Counted from the stretch's first letter, positions 17,705 through 26,150 are shown. The stretch is DNA of 64,000 nucleotides from an uncultured Clostridium sp. (GCA_937927335.1 CALBDU010000029.1:19913-83912), one strand, 5' to 3'. The notes: generated by a model not told the origin, from the sequence alone. Numbers and translations are program-made.

Positions 17705-17725
17705 AGATATCCTTTTATTTTTTTT
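17687..17725 (+). terminator. Rho-independent terminator
   Basis: AAAAGGATATC and GATATCCTTTT form a perfect stem followed by ATTTTTTTT. The 5' arm overlaps the last codons of the Cys-rich gene. Confidence 0.85.
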
Positions 17726-17743
17726 AAACTATGCTTGTATACA

Positions 17744-17772
17744 TTGAATATTTTAAGAAATAGTGCTATACT
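17744..17772 (+). promoter_or_regulatory. Promoter of nadABC
   Basis: TTGAAT, 17-bp spacer, TATACT. The -10 lies within the left arm of the 44-bp palindrome that follows, so a protein bound there would block RNA polymerase. Confidence 0.6.
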
Positions 17773-17809
17773 TCTTTACAGGTGTATATACACTTGTAAA
17801 GAAGTATAG
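17766..17809. promoter_or_regulatory. 44-bp palindromic operator, probable NAD repressor site
   Basis: Arms CTATACTTCTTTACA and TGTAAAGAAGTATAG are perfectly complementary, and the centre holds GTGTATATACAC, itself a 12-bp palindrome. Only one base pair either side of this centre fails to match. It covers the -10 and start site of nadABC and ends 14 bp before the nadA GTG. In Bacillota, NiaR (YrxA) represses de novo NAD genes from such positions; the regulator assignment is inference. Confidence 0.6.
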
Positions 17810-17823
17810 AAAGCGGTGTAAAT

Positions 17824-18741
17824 GTGCATACTAATTATAAGGAACTTATTTTAAAATTAAAAAAGGAAAAAAATGCAGTGATTCTGGCTCATTACTACCA
17901 AATGCCGGAGGTCCAGGATATAGCAGACTATATAGGAGATTCCTACTTTCTAAGCCAGGCTGCCAAGGCCTGCGCCGAAAAGCTGGTGGTGTTTTGCGGA
18001 GTTAAATTCATGGCAGAAAGTGCAAAAATTCTATCTCCCAATAAAACCATTCTGCTTCCGGTTAAGGAGGCTGGATGTCCCATGGCGGACATGGCTGATT
18101 CAGAAGGCCTGGAAAAGCTTAAGGCTGAACATCCGGAAGCACTTACAGTGTGCTATATTAATTCTACAACGGAGGTTAAAGCTCATTGTGACGTGGCTGT
18201 GACCTCTTCCTCAGCGGAAAGGATATTCAAAAACATAGATAATAAAAAAATCATATTTCTTCCAGACAGAAATTTGGGCAAATACCTTGCAGGTAAGTTT
18301 CCTGAAAAGGAATTTATTCTATGGAATGGTTTCTGTGTTACTCATACCAGAGTAGAAACCCAGCAGATTATAGAACTTAAGGAGAAATATCCTGAGGCAA
18401 AGGTTCTTATGCACCCGGAATGCGAAGAGAAAATTTGGCACCTGGCAGATTTCATAGGAAGCACTGGAGATATTTTAAAATATGCAACAAATAGTACAAG
18501 CTTTGAATTTATTGTTGTCACAGAGGAAGGAATTCTCCATAAAATGAAGGCCCAGAATCCTCATAAAAGCTTTTACACTCCTGGAGGGTCCATGGTATGT
18601 TCAAATATGAAAAAAACAACCCTTAAAAATGTTTATGAAAGCCTGCTGTTCAACCAAAACCAGATTAAAATCCCGGAAAATACCAGGAAAAAGGCTGAAA
18701 GGGCTTTGCTGAATATGCACAGCATGGCGGAAGGACTATGA
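17824..18741 (+). CDS. nadA: Quinolinate synthase A
   Basis: A 305-residue protein from a GTG start. NadA condenses iminoaspartate with dihydroxyacetone phosphate to quinolinate, using a [4Fe-4S] cluster. Typical blocks are ILAHYYQMPEVQDIADYIGDS, FCGVKFMAESAKILSP, LMHPEC and FYTPGGSMVCSNMKKTTL; candidate cluster cysteines are in AGCPMAD, HPEC and MVCSNM. It is the first gene of nadABC behind the palindromic operator, and nadB overlaps its stop by four bases. Confidence 0.95.
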   Translation: MHTNYKELILKLKKEKNAVILAHYYQMPEVQDIADYIGDSYFLSQAAKACAEKLVVFCGVKFMAESAKILSPNKTILLPVKEAGCPMADMADSEGLEKLKAEHPEALTVCYINSTTEVKAHCDVAVTSSSAERIFKNIDNKKIIFLPDRNLGKYLAGKFPEKEFILWNGFCVTHTRVETQQIIELKEKYPEAKVLMHPECEEKIWHLADFIGSTGDILKYATNSTSFEFIVVTEEGILHKMKAQNPHKSFYTPGGSMVCSNMKKTTLKNVYESLLFNQNQIKIPENTRKKAERALLNMHSMAEGL

Positions 18742-20027
18742 AATATTCCTTTGATGTGTTAATTGCAGGCTCAGGAGTAGCAGGCCTTTACTGTGCATTA
18801 AATTTACGGGAGGATTTAAGGGCCTTAGTAATATCAAAAACAGATTTAAGGGAGACAAACACTTACCTAGCTCAAGGGGGAATATCTACTGCCAAGGATA
18901 ACAGTGATGTTGGATTATTCATAGAGGATACCATGAAGGCAGGAGGTTATGAAAACAACCATTCAGCAGTTAATATACTAGCCAGGGAATCTATTTCAAA
19001 TATTAAGGAACTGGTGAACTACGGGCTGAACCTTGATGAAAATCCTGCTGGTACAGGTTTATCCTATACAAGGGAAGGTGCCCACAGTGTAAACAGGATT
19101 GTTCACTGCAAGGACCAGACTGGAAAAGCGGTAGCGGAAACACTCATAGCTGAAGCTCAGAAAAGAGACAATATCGAGCTTTGGGAAAATACCTCATTAA
19201 TGGAGCTAATGAAAAAGGGTAATAAATGCGTTGGAGGGATTTTAGTTAAAGATGGAGCTGCTATAAGGGTATTTTCCAAGGCTGTGGTTATGGCTACAGG
19301 TGGTATAGGAGGCTTATTTAAGGATTCAACCAACCAGAGAACCATGACAGGAGATGGACTTGCTATAGCACTTAAAAACAATATAAGGCTGAAAAATCTA
19401 GGTTATATTCAGTTTCACCCCACGGGCTTCTACACAAGGGAAAATAATTCAAGGAGATTTCTCATCTCAGAATCCTTAAGAGGTGAAGGAGCCAGGCTTT
19501 ACAATTCAAGGGGGGAGAGGTTTGTGGATGAACTGCTCCCAAGGGACAAGGTTTCAGATGCCATTAACAAAGAACTGAAGAAGGAAAAGCTTCCATATGT
19601 TTTTCTTGATATAACAGCTTTAAAAAAGAGCTATATAAGACACAGGTTTCCTGCAATCTACCAGGAATGCCTGAAACAAGGTGTGGATATTACAAGCGAG
19701 CCTATCCCGGTTTCACCTACCCAGCACTACTTTATGGGCGGCATAGAAGTGAATCTTAATGGAGAAACCTCAATGAAAAATCTCTATGCTGCAGGAGAAA
19801 CTGCCTGTACCGGGGTACACGGTACAAACAGGCTGGCATCCAACTCGCTGCTGGAAGGACTGGTGTTTTCCAGACGTGCAGCAATGCATATCAATGAAAT
19901 AATAGACAGTGTAGCAGAGGAACAGCCTGACAGCTGCAGCTGGGACCTGAGCCTGGACAGGGAGAATTTGATAAAAGAACTGAAAAGGAGCAATGATAGG
20001 CTTTATGATGAATTATTTTGCAGTTGA
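18738..20027 (+). CDS. nadB: L-aspartate oxidase
   Basis: A 429-residue FAD flavoprotein that oxidises aspartate to iminoaspartate for NadA. The N-terminus has the FAD fold DVLIAGSGVAGLYCALNL; YLAQGGIS and the later HPTGFY and RLASNSLLEGL blocks are typical. At 429 residues it is shorter than the about 530 of proteobacterial NadB; it lacks most of the C-terminal helical domain, as often seen in Clostridia. In anaerobes fumarate probably replaces oxygen as electron acceptor. It overlaps nadA by four bases and nadC by up to 35. Confidence 0.93.
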   Translation: MKYSFDVLIAGSGVAGLYCALNLREDLRALVISKTDLRETNTYLAQGGISTAKDNSDVGLFIEDTMKAGGYENNHSAVNILARESISNIKELVNYGLNLDENPAGTGLSYTREGAHSVNRIVHCKDQTGKAVAETLIAEAQKRDNIELWENTSLMELMKKGNKCVGGILVKDGAAIRVFSKAVVMATGGIGGLFKDSTNQRTMTGDGLAIALKNNIRLKNLGYIQFHPTGFYTRENNSRRFLISESLRGEGARLYNSRGERFVDELLPRDKVSDAINKELKKEKLPYVFLDITALKKSYIRHRFPAIYQECLKQGVDITSEPIPVSPTQHYFMGGIEVNLNGETSMKNLYAAGETACTGVHGTNRLASNSLLEGLVFSRRAAMHINEIIDSVAEEQPDSCSWDLSLDRENLIKELKRSNDRLYDELFCS

Positions 20028-20853
20028 TAAAATAATATTGAACGCATTAAAGGAGGACATACCCAGTGAGGACATTTCCACAAATGCTGTGATACATGAG
20101 AACTCAAGCTGTGAGGCAGATTTGATTGCAAAAAACAGCGGCATTCTTGCAGGCCTTGAGGTTTTTGAAAGAGTATTTTTGCTGCTGGGAAAGGTATCTG
20201 TTGAATTATACTTCAAGGACGGTGATATGGTTGAACCGGGAGATCTCATTGCAAGGCTTAAGGGCAGCACCAGAAATATTCTTATGGGGGAAAGAACAGC
20301 ATTAAACCTTCTCCAGAGAATGAGCGGCATAGCCAGCACTGCAAGAGAGTATAGAGAAAGGATAAAGCATACCAGTGCAAAGCTGCTGGATACAAGAAAA
20401 ACCACCCCTGGACTGCGCCTGCTGGAAAAGTATGCTGTAACTGTAGGAGGAGGCTGCAACCACAGGTTTAATCTTTCAGATGGAGTCATGCTGAAGGACA
20501 ACCATATAAGTGCAGCAGGGGGAATCAAGGCTGCAGTAAAAAAGACAAGAGAGAACTGTTCCTTTGTAAGGAAAATTGAAGTGGAAACGGAAAATATTGA
20601 CATGGTCAGGGAAGCCCTGGAGGCCGGGGCAGATATCATAATGCTGGATAACATGACCATAGAAGCCATGAAAGTGGCAGTACAAATTATAGACGGCAAG
20701 GCAATAACGGAAGCCTCCGGAAATGTATCCCTGGATACCATAAAGCATATGGCAGAAACCGGAGTGGATTTTATATCCTGTGGTGCCTTAACCCATTCCT
20801 TCAAAGCACTGGACCTAAGCCTGAAAAACCTGAAGATAATATCTGATATCTGA
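19993..20853 (+). CDS. nadC: Nicotinate-nucleotide pyrophosphorylase (carboxylating)
   Basis: A 286-residue quinolinate phosphoribosyltransferase, the third step of de novo NAD synthesis. Signature blocks are ERTALNLLQRMSGIAS, LLDTRKTTPGLR, KYAVTVGGGCNHRFNLSDG, KDNHI and the C-terminal GVDFISCGALTHS. Its 5' end overlaps nadB; ATG 19993 has AGGAG just upstream, while ATG 20005 or 20008 remain possible. It completes nadABC; nadE for the last step is at 42-44 kb. Confidence 0.95.
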   Translation: MIGFMMNYFAVDKIILNALKEDIPSEDISTNAVIHENSSCEADLIAKNSGILAGLEVFERVFLLLGKVSVELYFKDGDMVEPGDLIARLKGSTRNILMGERTALNLLQRMSGIASTAREYRERIKHTSAKLLDTRKTTPGLRLLEKYAVTVGGGCNHRFNLSDGVMLKDNHISAAGGIKAAVKKTRENCSFVRKIEVETENIDMVREALEAGADIIMLDNMTIEAMKVAVQIIDGKAITEASGNVSLDTIKHMAETGVDFISCGALTHSFKALDLSLKNLKIISDI

Positions 20854-20958
20854 TGTGCCAGTCACCAGCTTGTCCATCTGCAGACCTTCATAAAATCTAC
20901 ATATTATTTCTGTATACTAGGGGTATGATTAGTAAATAGATACCCGGGAGGAAATATT

Positions 20959-21267
20959 ATGGTGAAGATGGATGAAAAGGCCTTGAATTTTGTTAAGGGA
21001 AAAAATTTATGCTTTGTGGCTGGTGTAAAAAAATCACAGGTAAATTGCGACTGTGGCGGAGTAAACAGCAGCGTGCAGACTCTCCGCATAAGAGTATTAT
21101 TCGAAACTGAAGTATTAGACAAGTTTTTATATGATGTATATGAATATCAGGGTGTTAAAGTGTTTGTATTAAAGAGCTTAAAGGTTACTGGCGACATTAA
21201 CGTTTATCAAAAATCAAAGCTACCCTTTATGGAGCCCAAATTTGGAATCAAGGGTATAATTGCATAG
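20959..21267 (+). CDS. Small protein with CxC-GG motif, HesB-like/CC-Se family candidate
   Basis: A 102-residue protein. The start DEKALNFVKGKNLCFVAG and a central NCDCGG loosely resemble HesB/IscA-like folds and small proteins I know as the CC/Se motif family, in which a Cys-Cys pair can be Cys-Sec. Here the pair is Cys30-Asp-Cys32. It follows nadC after about 100 bp and ends at a strong terminator. Metal or cluster binding is plausible; no function is claimed. Confidence 0.5.
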   Translation: MVKMDEKALNFVKGKNLCFVAGVKKSQVNCDCGGVNSSVQTLRIRVLFETEVLDKFLYDVYEYQGVKVFVLKSLKVTGDINVYQKSKLPFMEPKFGIKGIIA

Positions 21268-21277
21268 GAATAACAAG

Positions 21278-21325
21278 AAAACCTCTTATTACAGTATAAG
21301 TCTATATGTATAATAAGAGGTTTTT
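21278..21325 (+). terminator. Rho-independent terminator
   Basis: AAAACCTCTTATTA pairs with TAATAAGAGGTTTT across a loop of about 16 nt and is followed by further T residues (GGTTTTTGTGTTATTTT). Confidence 0.8.
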
Positions 21326-21363
21326 GTGTTATTTTATTTATAAGAATAATTATGGAGGTAGTA

Positions 21364-22050
21364 ATGGAGAGTATTTTAATAATTGAGGATGAAAAACAGG
21401 TGTCTGATGTAATAAAGGCCTATCTTGAAAAGGATGGCTATGTGGTATACACTGCTGACAAGGGAATTAAGGGTATAGAAATGTTCAGTAAGGCCGGGGA
21501 TATAAAACTGGTTATACTGGACCTGATGCTGCCGGATATTGACGGTGAAGAGGTATGCAGGACCTTAAGAAAAATTTCTGATGTTTATATATTCATGCTG
21601 ACAGCAAAGGCTGCTTTGGCAGATAAAATTGAAGGCCTCAATGCGGGAGCTGACGAATACATTACAAAGCCCTGCAGTCCCAGGGAGCTTACTGCCAGAG
21701 TTAATGCCCTGTTCAGAAGGCTTAGGAATAAAGGAGAAGGGGTTATAACATCCGGCGACGGCAAGCTGGAAATAAATCCTGAAAAACGACAAGTAAACCT
21801 GAAGGGGGAGCTAATTACACTTACACCAAATGAATTTGATATATTATATACTATAGCTAAACATAAGGGCAGGGTTTTAAACCGCGAACAACTTATTGAG
21901 TATGTTTTTGGCATCGATTTCGATGGGTCAGACAGGACTATAGATGTGCATATAAAAAATATACGTAAAAAAATCGAAGAGGATTCCAGAAATCCACAAT
22001 ATATATTAACTGTAACCAAAGCTGGTTACAAATTTGGTGGTGAAAGTTGA
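21364..22050 (+). CDS. OmpR/PhoB-type response regulator
   Basis: About 228 residues from ATG 21364, behind ATGGAGGTAGTA. The receiver domain has the acidic pair IEDE, the phospho-acceptor in LVILDLMLPDIDG and the switch lysine in YITKPCSP. The C-terminal winged helix (about 130-228) ends GSDRTIDVHIKNIRKKI and VTKAGYKF, as in OmpR proteins. The sensor kinase gene overlaps its stop by one base. Regulated genes are unknown. Confidence 0.92.
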   Translation: MESILIIEDEKQVSDVIKAYLEKDGYVVYTADKGIKGIEMFSKAGDIKLVILDLMLPDIDGEEVCRTLRKISDVYIFMLTAKAALADKIEGLNAGADEYITKPCSPRELTARVNALFRRLRNKGEGVITSGDGKLEINPEKRQVNLKGELITLTPNEFDILYTIAKHKGRVLNREQLIEYVFGIDFDGSDRTIDVHIKNIRKKIEEDSRNPQYILTVTKAGYKFGGES

Positions 22051-23417
22051 TGTACAGCATAAGAAAAAGTCTTGCTATAATTTTAATTGTATGTACTGTT
22101 GCTGCAGTGCTGGTCTCTGCTTTGTTTGTGAATCTGGCTATAGATAATACCTTCAACAAGTATATGGCGGACAACCAACAGAAAAGAAATGAGCGTATTG
22201 TAGATTACTTTACACAAATCTATATCCGAGATAAAAAATGGACAGAAAACTCTGGAAAGGAAATGCAGCATGAAGGCTATATGAGCAACTACTGTCTCAC
22301 TCTTTTAGACTCGGAGAAAAATCAGGTATGGGGCATGGATCCTAAAGAAATAATGAGCATGAACCCGTCCTATTTCAAGAATCAAAGCAGTGGTGAATAT
22401 ACCACTACCGTTCTTCCCATTATATATAACAATAACACGGTGGGGTACATTTCCATAGGACAATATCAGCCATTGCTTTTATCTGAGGCGGACATGAATT
22501 TTAAAAGTTCCATAAACAGGTATATAGCTGTAAGTGTTTTAATAACCATGGCGTTTTGTGTGCTGGTAAGCATAATATTTTCAAGGAAGTTATCAAAACC
22601 AATCACTGCAGTTTCAGATACCTCAGTGGATTTGTCAAAAGGAAATTACGATGCAAAATCAGATGTTGCCAGCAATGTAGTGGAAATAAATAATTTGATC
22701 AGCAGCATCAATGTATTAGGCAAACGTTTAAAACACCAGGATTTGCTGAGAAAAAGGCTTGTATCAGATATTTCTCATGAGGTTAGAACTCCATTGAATA
22801 TTCTTCAGAACAATCTGGAGGCTATGATTGATGGCGTATATCCTGTAACCACCGAAAGGCTTGCAAATCTCAATGATGAAGTAATTAGATTTGGAAAGCT
22901 TTTATCAAATTTGAACAGCCTGAAGGAAATTGAAGATAACAAGATGGAGCTGCATATGGTGAGGTTCAATTTGGCAGAGATCGTATCCAGCGTATGCAGG
23001 GATTTTTCTGTAAACGCACAAAATGAAAATATAACTTTGTTATTTGAAGCTGATAAAAAGGCTGATTATTTTGTATTTGGCGATAAGGACAAACTGCGTC
23101 AGGTGTTTATTAATATACTATCAAATGCTTTCAAATTCTCCATACCAGGCGGGAAAATACTTGTGAAGGTATATTCAGACAGAAACCATGTAAATGTTTC
23201 AGTAAAGGATGATGGCATTGGAATTAAAGAAGAGGACCTGCCTTTTATTTTTGAAAGGATGTACCGCGGAGATAAAAGCAGAAATCAGACTGAAGGCAGC
23301 GGCATTGGGCTTACCATAGTAAAGCAGATACTTATGCAGCACTCTGCAGAAATAAATGTAGATAGTATAGAGGGCAAAGGAACTACCTTTATTGTAAGAT
23401 TTAGTAAAGCACAATAA
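22050..23417 (+). CDS. Sensor histidine kinase
   Basis: About 455 residues. Two transmembrane helices (about 8-28 and 160-180) flank an extracellular sensor of about 130 residues. A HAMP linker follows, then the H-box SDISHEVRTPLNIL, and the ATPase domain with a DKLRQVFINILSNAFKFS N-box and GSGIGLTIVKQIL G-box. It shares TGATG with the response regulator stop, so the pair is coupled. The signal is not evident. Confidence 0.92.
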   Translation: MYSIRKSLAIILIVCTVAAVLVSALFVNLAIDNTFNKYMADNQQKRNERIVDYFTQIYIRDKKWTENSGKEMQHEGYMSNYCLTLLDSEKNQVWGMDPKEIMSMNPSYFKNQSSGEYTTTVLPIIYNNNTVGYISIGQYQPLLLSEADMNFKSSINRYIAVSVLITMAFCVLVSIIFSRKLSKPITAVSDTSVDLSKGNYDAKSDVASNVVEINNLISSINVLGKRLKHQDLLRKRLVSDISHEVRTPLNILQNNLEAMIDGVYPVTTERLANLNDEVIRFGKLLSNLNSLKEIEDNKMELHMVRFNLAEIVSSVCRDFSVNAQNENITLLFEADKKADYFVFGDKDKLRQVFINILSNAFKFSIPGGKILVKVYSDRNHVNVSVKDDGIGIKEEDLPFIFERMYRGDKSRNQTEGSGIGLTIVKQILMQHSAEINVDSIEGKGTTFIVRFSKAQ

Positions 23418-23490
23418 TAAATAATTTTATTATTGTTTTATGAAGGAAATCTCTTTTTCTCGTAGAAATATTATGTTGGAGGGGGGATGA

Positions 23491-23685
23491 ATGGTGGATA
23501 TTAATAAAGAGATACAGGAGCTTAAGAATAGAAAGGCTGTTATTGAAAATGAAATTAATACCATACAGCTAATTAGTGCAAGAATCAGCATGAGGTATGG
23601 TGAAAGTGAAGAAAAAATTGATAAAATGGAAGGCGAAATAGCAGAGATAAATAAAAAAATTGAAGATCTAGCCAAAAATATTTGA
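23491..23685 (+). CDS. Small coiled-coil protein, unknown
   Basis: A 64-residue, highly charged protein behind a strong GGAGGGGGG site. Heptad-like spacing of Ile and Leu through two helices (INKEIQELKNRKAVIENEI and KIDKMEGEIAEINKKIEDL) predicts a helical hairpin. No family recognised. It is closed by a strong terminator. Confidence 0.55.
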   Translation: MVDINKEIQELKNRKAVIENEINTIQLISARISMRYGESEEKIDKMEGEIAEINKKIEDLAKNI

Positions 23686-23689
23686 AGAG

Positions 23690-23724
23690 GGCGTTGCAAA
23701 ATGAAAATTTTGCGACGCCTTTTA
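23690..23724 (+). terminator. Rho-independent terminator
   Basis: GGCGTTGCAAAAT and ATTTTGCGACGCC form a 13-bp stem with one T/G pair and a GAAA loop, followed by TTTTAAAGTTT. Confidence 0.8.
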
Positions 23725-23800
23725 AAGTTTAATCTTCATCTTATCTACACAAGTTTTATGTAGAATATATTCATAAAATATAAGGTAAATAAAAAAATTC

Positions 23801-23829
23801 TTGACTAAATAAATTAATTATAATATATT
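23801..23829 (+). promoter_or_regulatory. Promoter of the T-box leader
   Basis: TTGACT, 17-bp spacer, TATATT. It places the transcript start near 23836, just before T-box stem I. Confidence 0.6.
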
Positions 23830-23844
23830 AGTAAACAAATAGGA

Positions 23845-24112
23845 AAACTATGAAATGCTTTGAAGAGAAGAGTAGGCAGGCGGAAGCTTTTAGAGAGGAA
23901 TCCCAGGTGGTGCAAGGATTCCAGGGGGAAACCTGCCAAAGTGCATCTCTGAGCACTGGATCGAAACAACGTAGACTCCAGCGGTTACGCCCGATAAAGC
24001 GTTCAGGTATATAAGTACCAATAAGAGTTTTTATGTGCTTAGGCACATATTAAACAGAGTGGAACCGCGGATATTCTTCTGCCTCTGTACAGAGGCGGAA
24101 GTTTTTATTTTT
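23845..24112 (+). ncRNA. T-box leader, predicted tRNA-Cys specific
   Basis: The leader has the AGTA loop-E motif in stem I, GGCAGG paired with CCTGCC above the specifier loop, and the T-box AGAGTGGAACCGCGG at 24056-24070. A terminator follows (CTTCTGCCTCT/AGAGGCGGAAG, then TTTTTATTTTTT). In the specifier loop AAAGTGCA the triplet TGC (23942-23944) is followed by the usual purine, which reads as a Cys codon. The UGGA bulge predicts a U73 discriminator, as in tRNA-Cys; Val (GTG) would need UGGU. It ends 20 bp upstream of the CooS-like gene. T-box identity is near certain, the Cys assignment likely. Confidence 0.9.
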
Positions 24113-24131
24113 TGAAAGGGAGGATTTACCA

Positions 24132-26150
24132 TTGAATTTTAATGAAAGATTAAAATATCATCACACTGATTTTGGCCATAAGGAACAGGGTGAGGGCCAT
24201 CACCATCATCATCACCATGGAGTAAATGACTATATGGAAGCTGTAGCTGAATACAGGAAAACCTTTGCTTCAAAGCAGGATGTACTGGATAAGACTCCAG
24301 ACCCTGCAGTTAAGGACATGCTGCTTCACATGGAACAAATAGGCTGTGACACCACCTTTGACAGGTTTGACAGGCAGAAGCCACAGTGCAGCTTCGGTCT
24401 TGCAGGGGTATGCTGCCGTATTTGCTATATGGGACCCTGCAAAATTACACCCAAAAGCCCTAAAGGAGTTTGCGGTGCCGATGCAGATCTCATTGTAGCC
24501 CGAAATCTTTTAAGAGGTATGGCTGCCGGTGCCTCAGCCCATGGCTCCCATGCCAGGGAAGTATTGCTGGCATTAAAGGCTGCTGCAGAGGGGAAACTGG
24601 ATCTTCCAATTATGGGACAGGAAAAGGTAATAGCATCTGCAAAGCAGTTTGGCATAAGCTGTGATGGTAAAACAGTGAATCAGCTTGCTATAGAGCTGGC
24701 GGACCTTCTTTTGGAGGATATTTCAAGGGTGGTGCCTGGTGAATATAAAACTATACAGGCGGCAGCACCACTAGAGAGAAGGAAGGTTTGGGAGGCAATG
24801 GACATACTTCCCATAGGCGCCTACCATGAGGTTTTTGAAGCACTGCACAAAACCACTACAGGTACTGACGGAGATTGGGAAAGCATTATGAAGCAGTTTT
24901 TAAGGTGTGGCCTTGCCTTTGTATTTTCAGGGGTGGTTGGCTCTGCCATAGCCACTGACAGTTTATTTGGAATAGGTGACAGAAGGACCTCAAAGGTCAA
25001 TGTGGGTGCTTTAAAGGAAGGTTATGTAAATATAGCTGTTCATGGACATTTGCCTGTACTGGTAAGTGAAATAGTAAAGCAGGGGCAAAGGGAGGAATTC
25101 ATAAAGCTGGCACAGGAAAATGGAGCAAAAGGCATCAGATTTTATGGAATATGCTGCTCAGGCCTGGCTGCCATGTACAGGTATAATAATGTAATTCCAC
25201 TGTCAAACGCCATAGGTGCAGAACTGGTGCTTGGCACAGGAGCCCTGGACCTTTGGGTTGCTGATATACAGGATGTGTATCCAGCTATTATGGAGGTGGC
25301 TAAATGCCACAAAACTACTGTGGTTACCACCAGCGATTCAGCAAGACTTCCAGGAGCTGAGCATTACGGCTATGACCACAGCCACACAAATCTTCAGGAA
25401 ACTGAAGACCTGGCTAAAAAAATAATGCACAGGGCTATTGAAAGCTTTGTAGAAAGAAGAGATGTTCCAGTATTTATTCCTCCTTATGAAGTGGACGCAG
25501 AGGTAGGCTTCTCTGCCGAATATGTGAAAAAAAGGTTCGGCAGCTTAAAACCAATTTTGGAGGCTTTAAAGAGTGGCAAGCTTCTAGGCATTGTGAATTT
25601 GGTAGGCTGTAACAATCCCAGGGTGATATATGAAAAGGCAGTGGTGGATGTAGCCGAGACTCTGATTAAAAATAATATTCTGGTATTCACTAACGGCTGT
25701 GCATCCTTTCCCTTGCTTAAGCTTGGCCTTTGCAACACTGGAGCCCTGGATAAAACAGGGGACAGCTTAAGAGAATTTCTACAGCCTGACCTGCCACCGG
25801 TGTGGCACATGGGAGAATGCATAGATAATGCCAGAGCCTCCGCATTGTTTGGTGGTATTGCCGCTGAAGCGGGACATGCCATTAAGGATATGCCCTATGC
25901 CTTTGCCAGCCCGGAATGGTCCAACGAAAAAGGAATTGGCGCTGCACTAGGATTCAGACTGAATGGAATTAATTCCTATCACTGTGTACACGCACCGGTG
26001 CAAGGTTCGGACAAGGTTATGAACTATATGTATAAGGGTACAAAGGAAACACTTGGTTCTACCATGAATGTGGATATAGATCCGTTAAAACTGGCGGAAA
26101 AAATAATTGATGATATCAAGGATAAAAGAAAGGCCCTTGGATGGCAATAA
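24132..26150 (+). CDS. CO dehydrogenase catalytic-subunit (CooS) homolog lacking one C-cluster cysteine
   Basis: A 672-residue CooS-fold protein from TTG 24132 (GGGAGG upstream). B/D-cluster cysteines 86, 94, 95, 98, 103 and 114 have the canonical spacing. Of the C-cluster ligands, His304 (VHGH), Cys342 (GICCSG), Cys493 (VGCNNP), Cys523 (NGCAS) and Cys563 (HMGECIDNAR) are present, but the position in VDVQCIMP of true enzymes is Asp381 (VADIQDVYP). A CooS class lacking one canonical cysteine (C. hydrogenoformans CooS-V) holds an Fe-S-O hybrid cluster, is inactive with CO and reacts slowly with hydroxylamine. An unusual run of seven His lies at 23-29. Operon with an ABC importer behind a Cys T-box. 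True CO dehydrogenase activity is doubtful. Confidence 0.85.
   Translation: MNFNERLKYHHTDFGHKEQGEGHHHHHHHGVNDYMEAVAEYRKTFASKQDVLDKTPDPAVKDMLLHMEQIGCDTTFDRFDRQKPQCSFGLAGVCCRICYMGPCKITPKSPKGVCGADADLIVARNLLRGMAAGASAHGSHAREVLLALKAAAEGKLDLPIMGQEKVIASAKQFGISCDGKTVNQLAIELADLLLEDISRVVPGEYKTIQAAAPLERRKVWEAMDILPIGAYHEVFEALHKTTTGTDGDWESIMKQFLRCGLAFVFSGVVGSAIATDSLFGIGDRRTSKVNVGALKEGYVNIAVHGHLPVLVSEIVKQGQREEFIKLAQENGAKGIRFYGICCSGLAAMYRYNNVIPLSNAIGAELVLGTGALDLWVADIQDVYPAIMEVAKCHKTTVVTTSDSARLPGAEHYGYDHSHTNLQETEDLAKKIMHRAIESFVERRDVPVFIPPYEVDAEVGFSAEYVKKRFGSLKPILEALKSGKLLGIVNLVGCNNPRVIYEKAVVDVAETLIKNNILVFTNGCASFPLLKLGLCNTGALDKTGDSLREFLQPDLPPVWHMGECIDNARASALFGGIAAEAGHAIKDMPYAFASPEWSNEKGIGAALGFRLNGINSYHCVHAPVQGSDKVMNYMYKGTKETLGSTMNVDIDPLKLAEKIIDDIKDKRKALGWQ

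Noticed and set aside
20851..20940. Readthrough of the nadC stop (TGA), which stays open for about 28 codons
   Set aside because: NadC is already full length, the extra residues resemble no family, and no convincing hairpin follows. Treated as a normal stop.
23683..23740. Readthrough of the TGA ending the small coiled-coil gene
   Set aside because: The downstream frame is made of terminator sequence, so the apparent extension is meaningless.
23942..23944. Valine (GTG, one base earlier) as T-box specifier
   Set aside because: The base after GTG is C rather than the usual purine, and UGGA would not pair with the A73 of tRNA-Val.
24198..24218. His7 stretch as a vector-derived affinity tag
   Set aside because: It lies 22 residues into a native gene behind a native T-box leader, with no vector sequence nearby.
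24132..26150. Annotation as a functional Ni-CO dehydrogenase and evidence for a Wood-Ljungdahl cluster
   Set aside because: One C-cluster ligand cysteine is Asp and no acs, cooC, cooF or corrinoid genes are adjacent.
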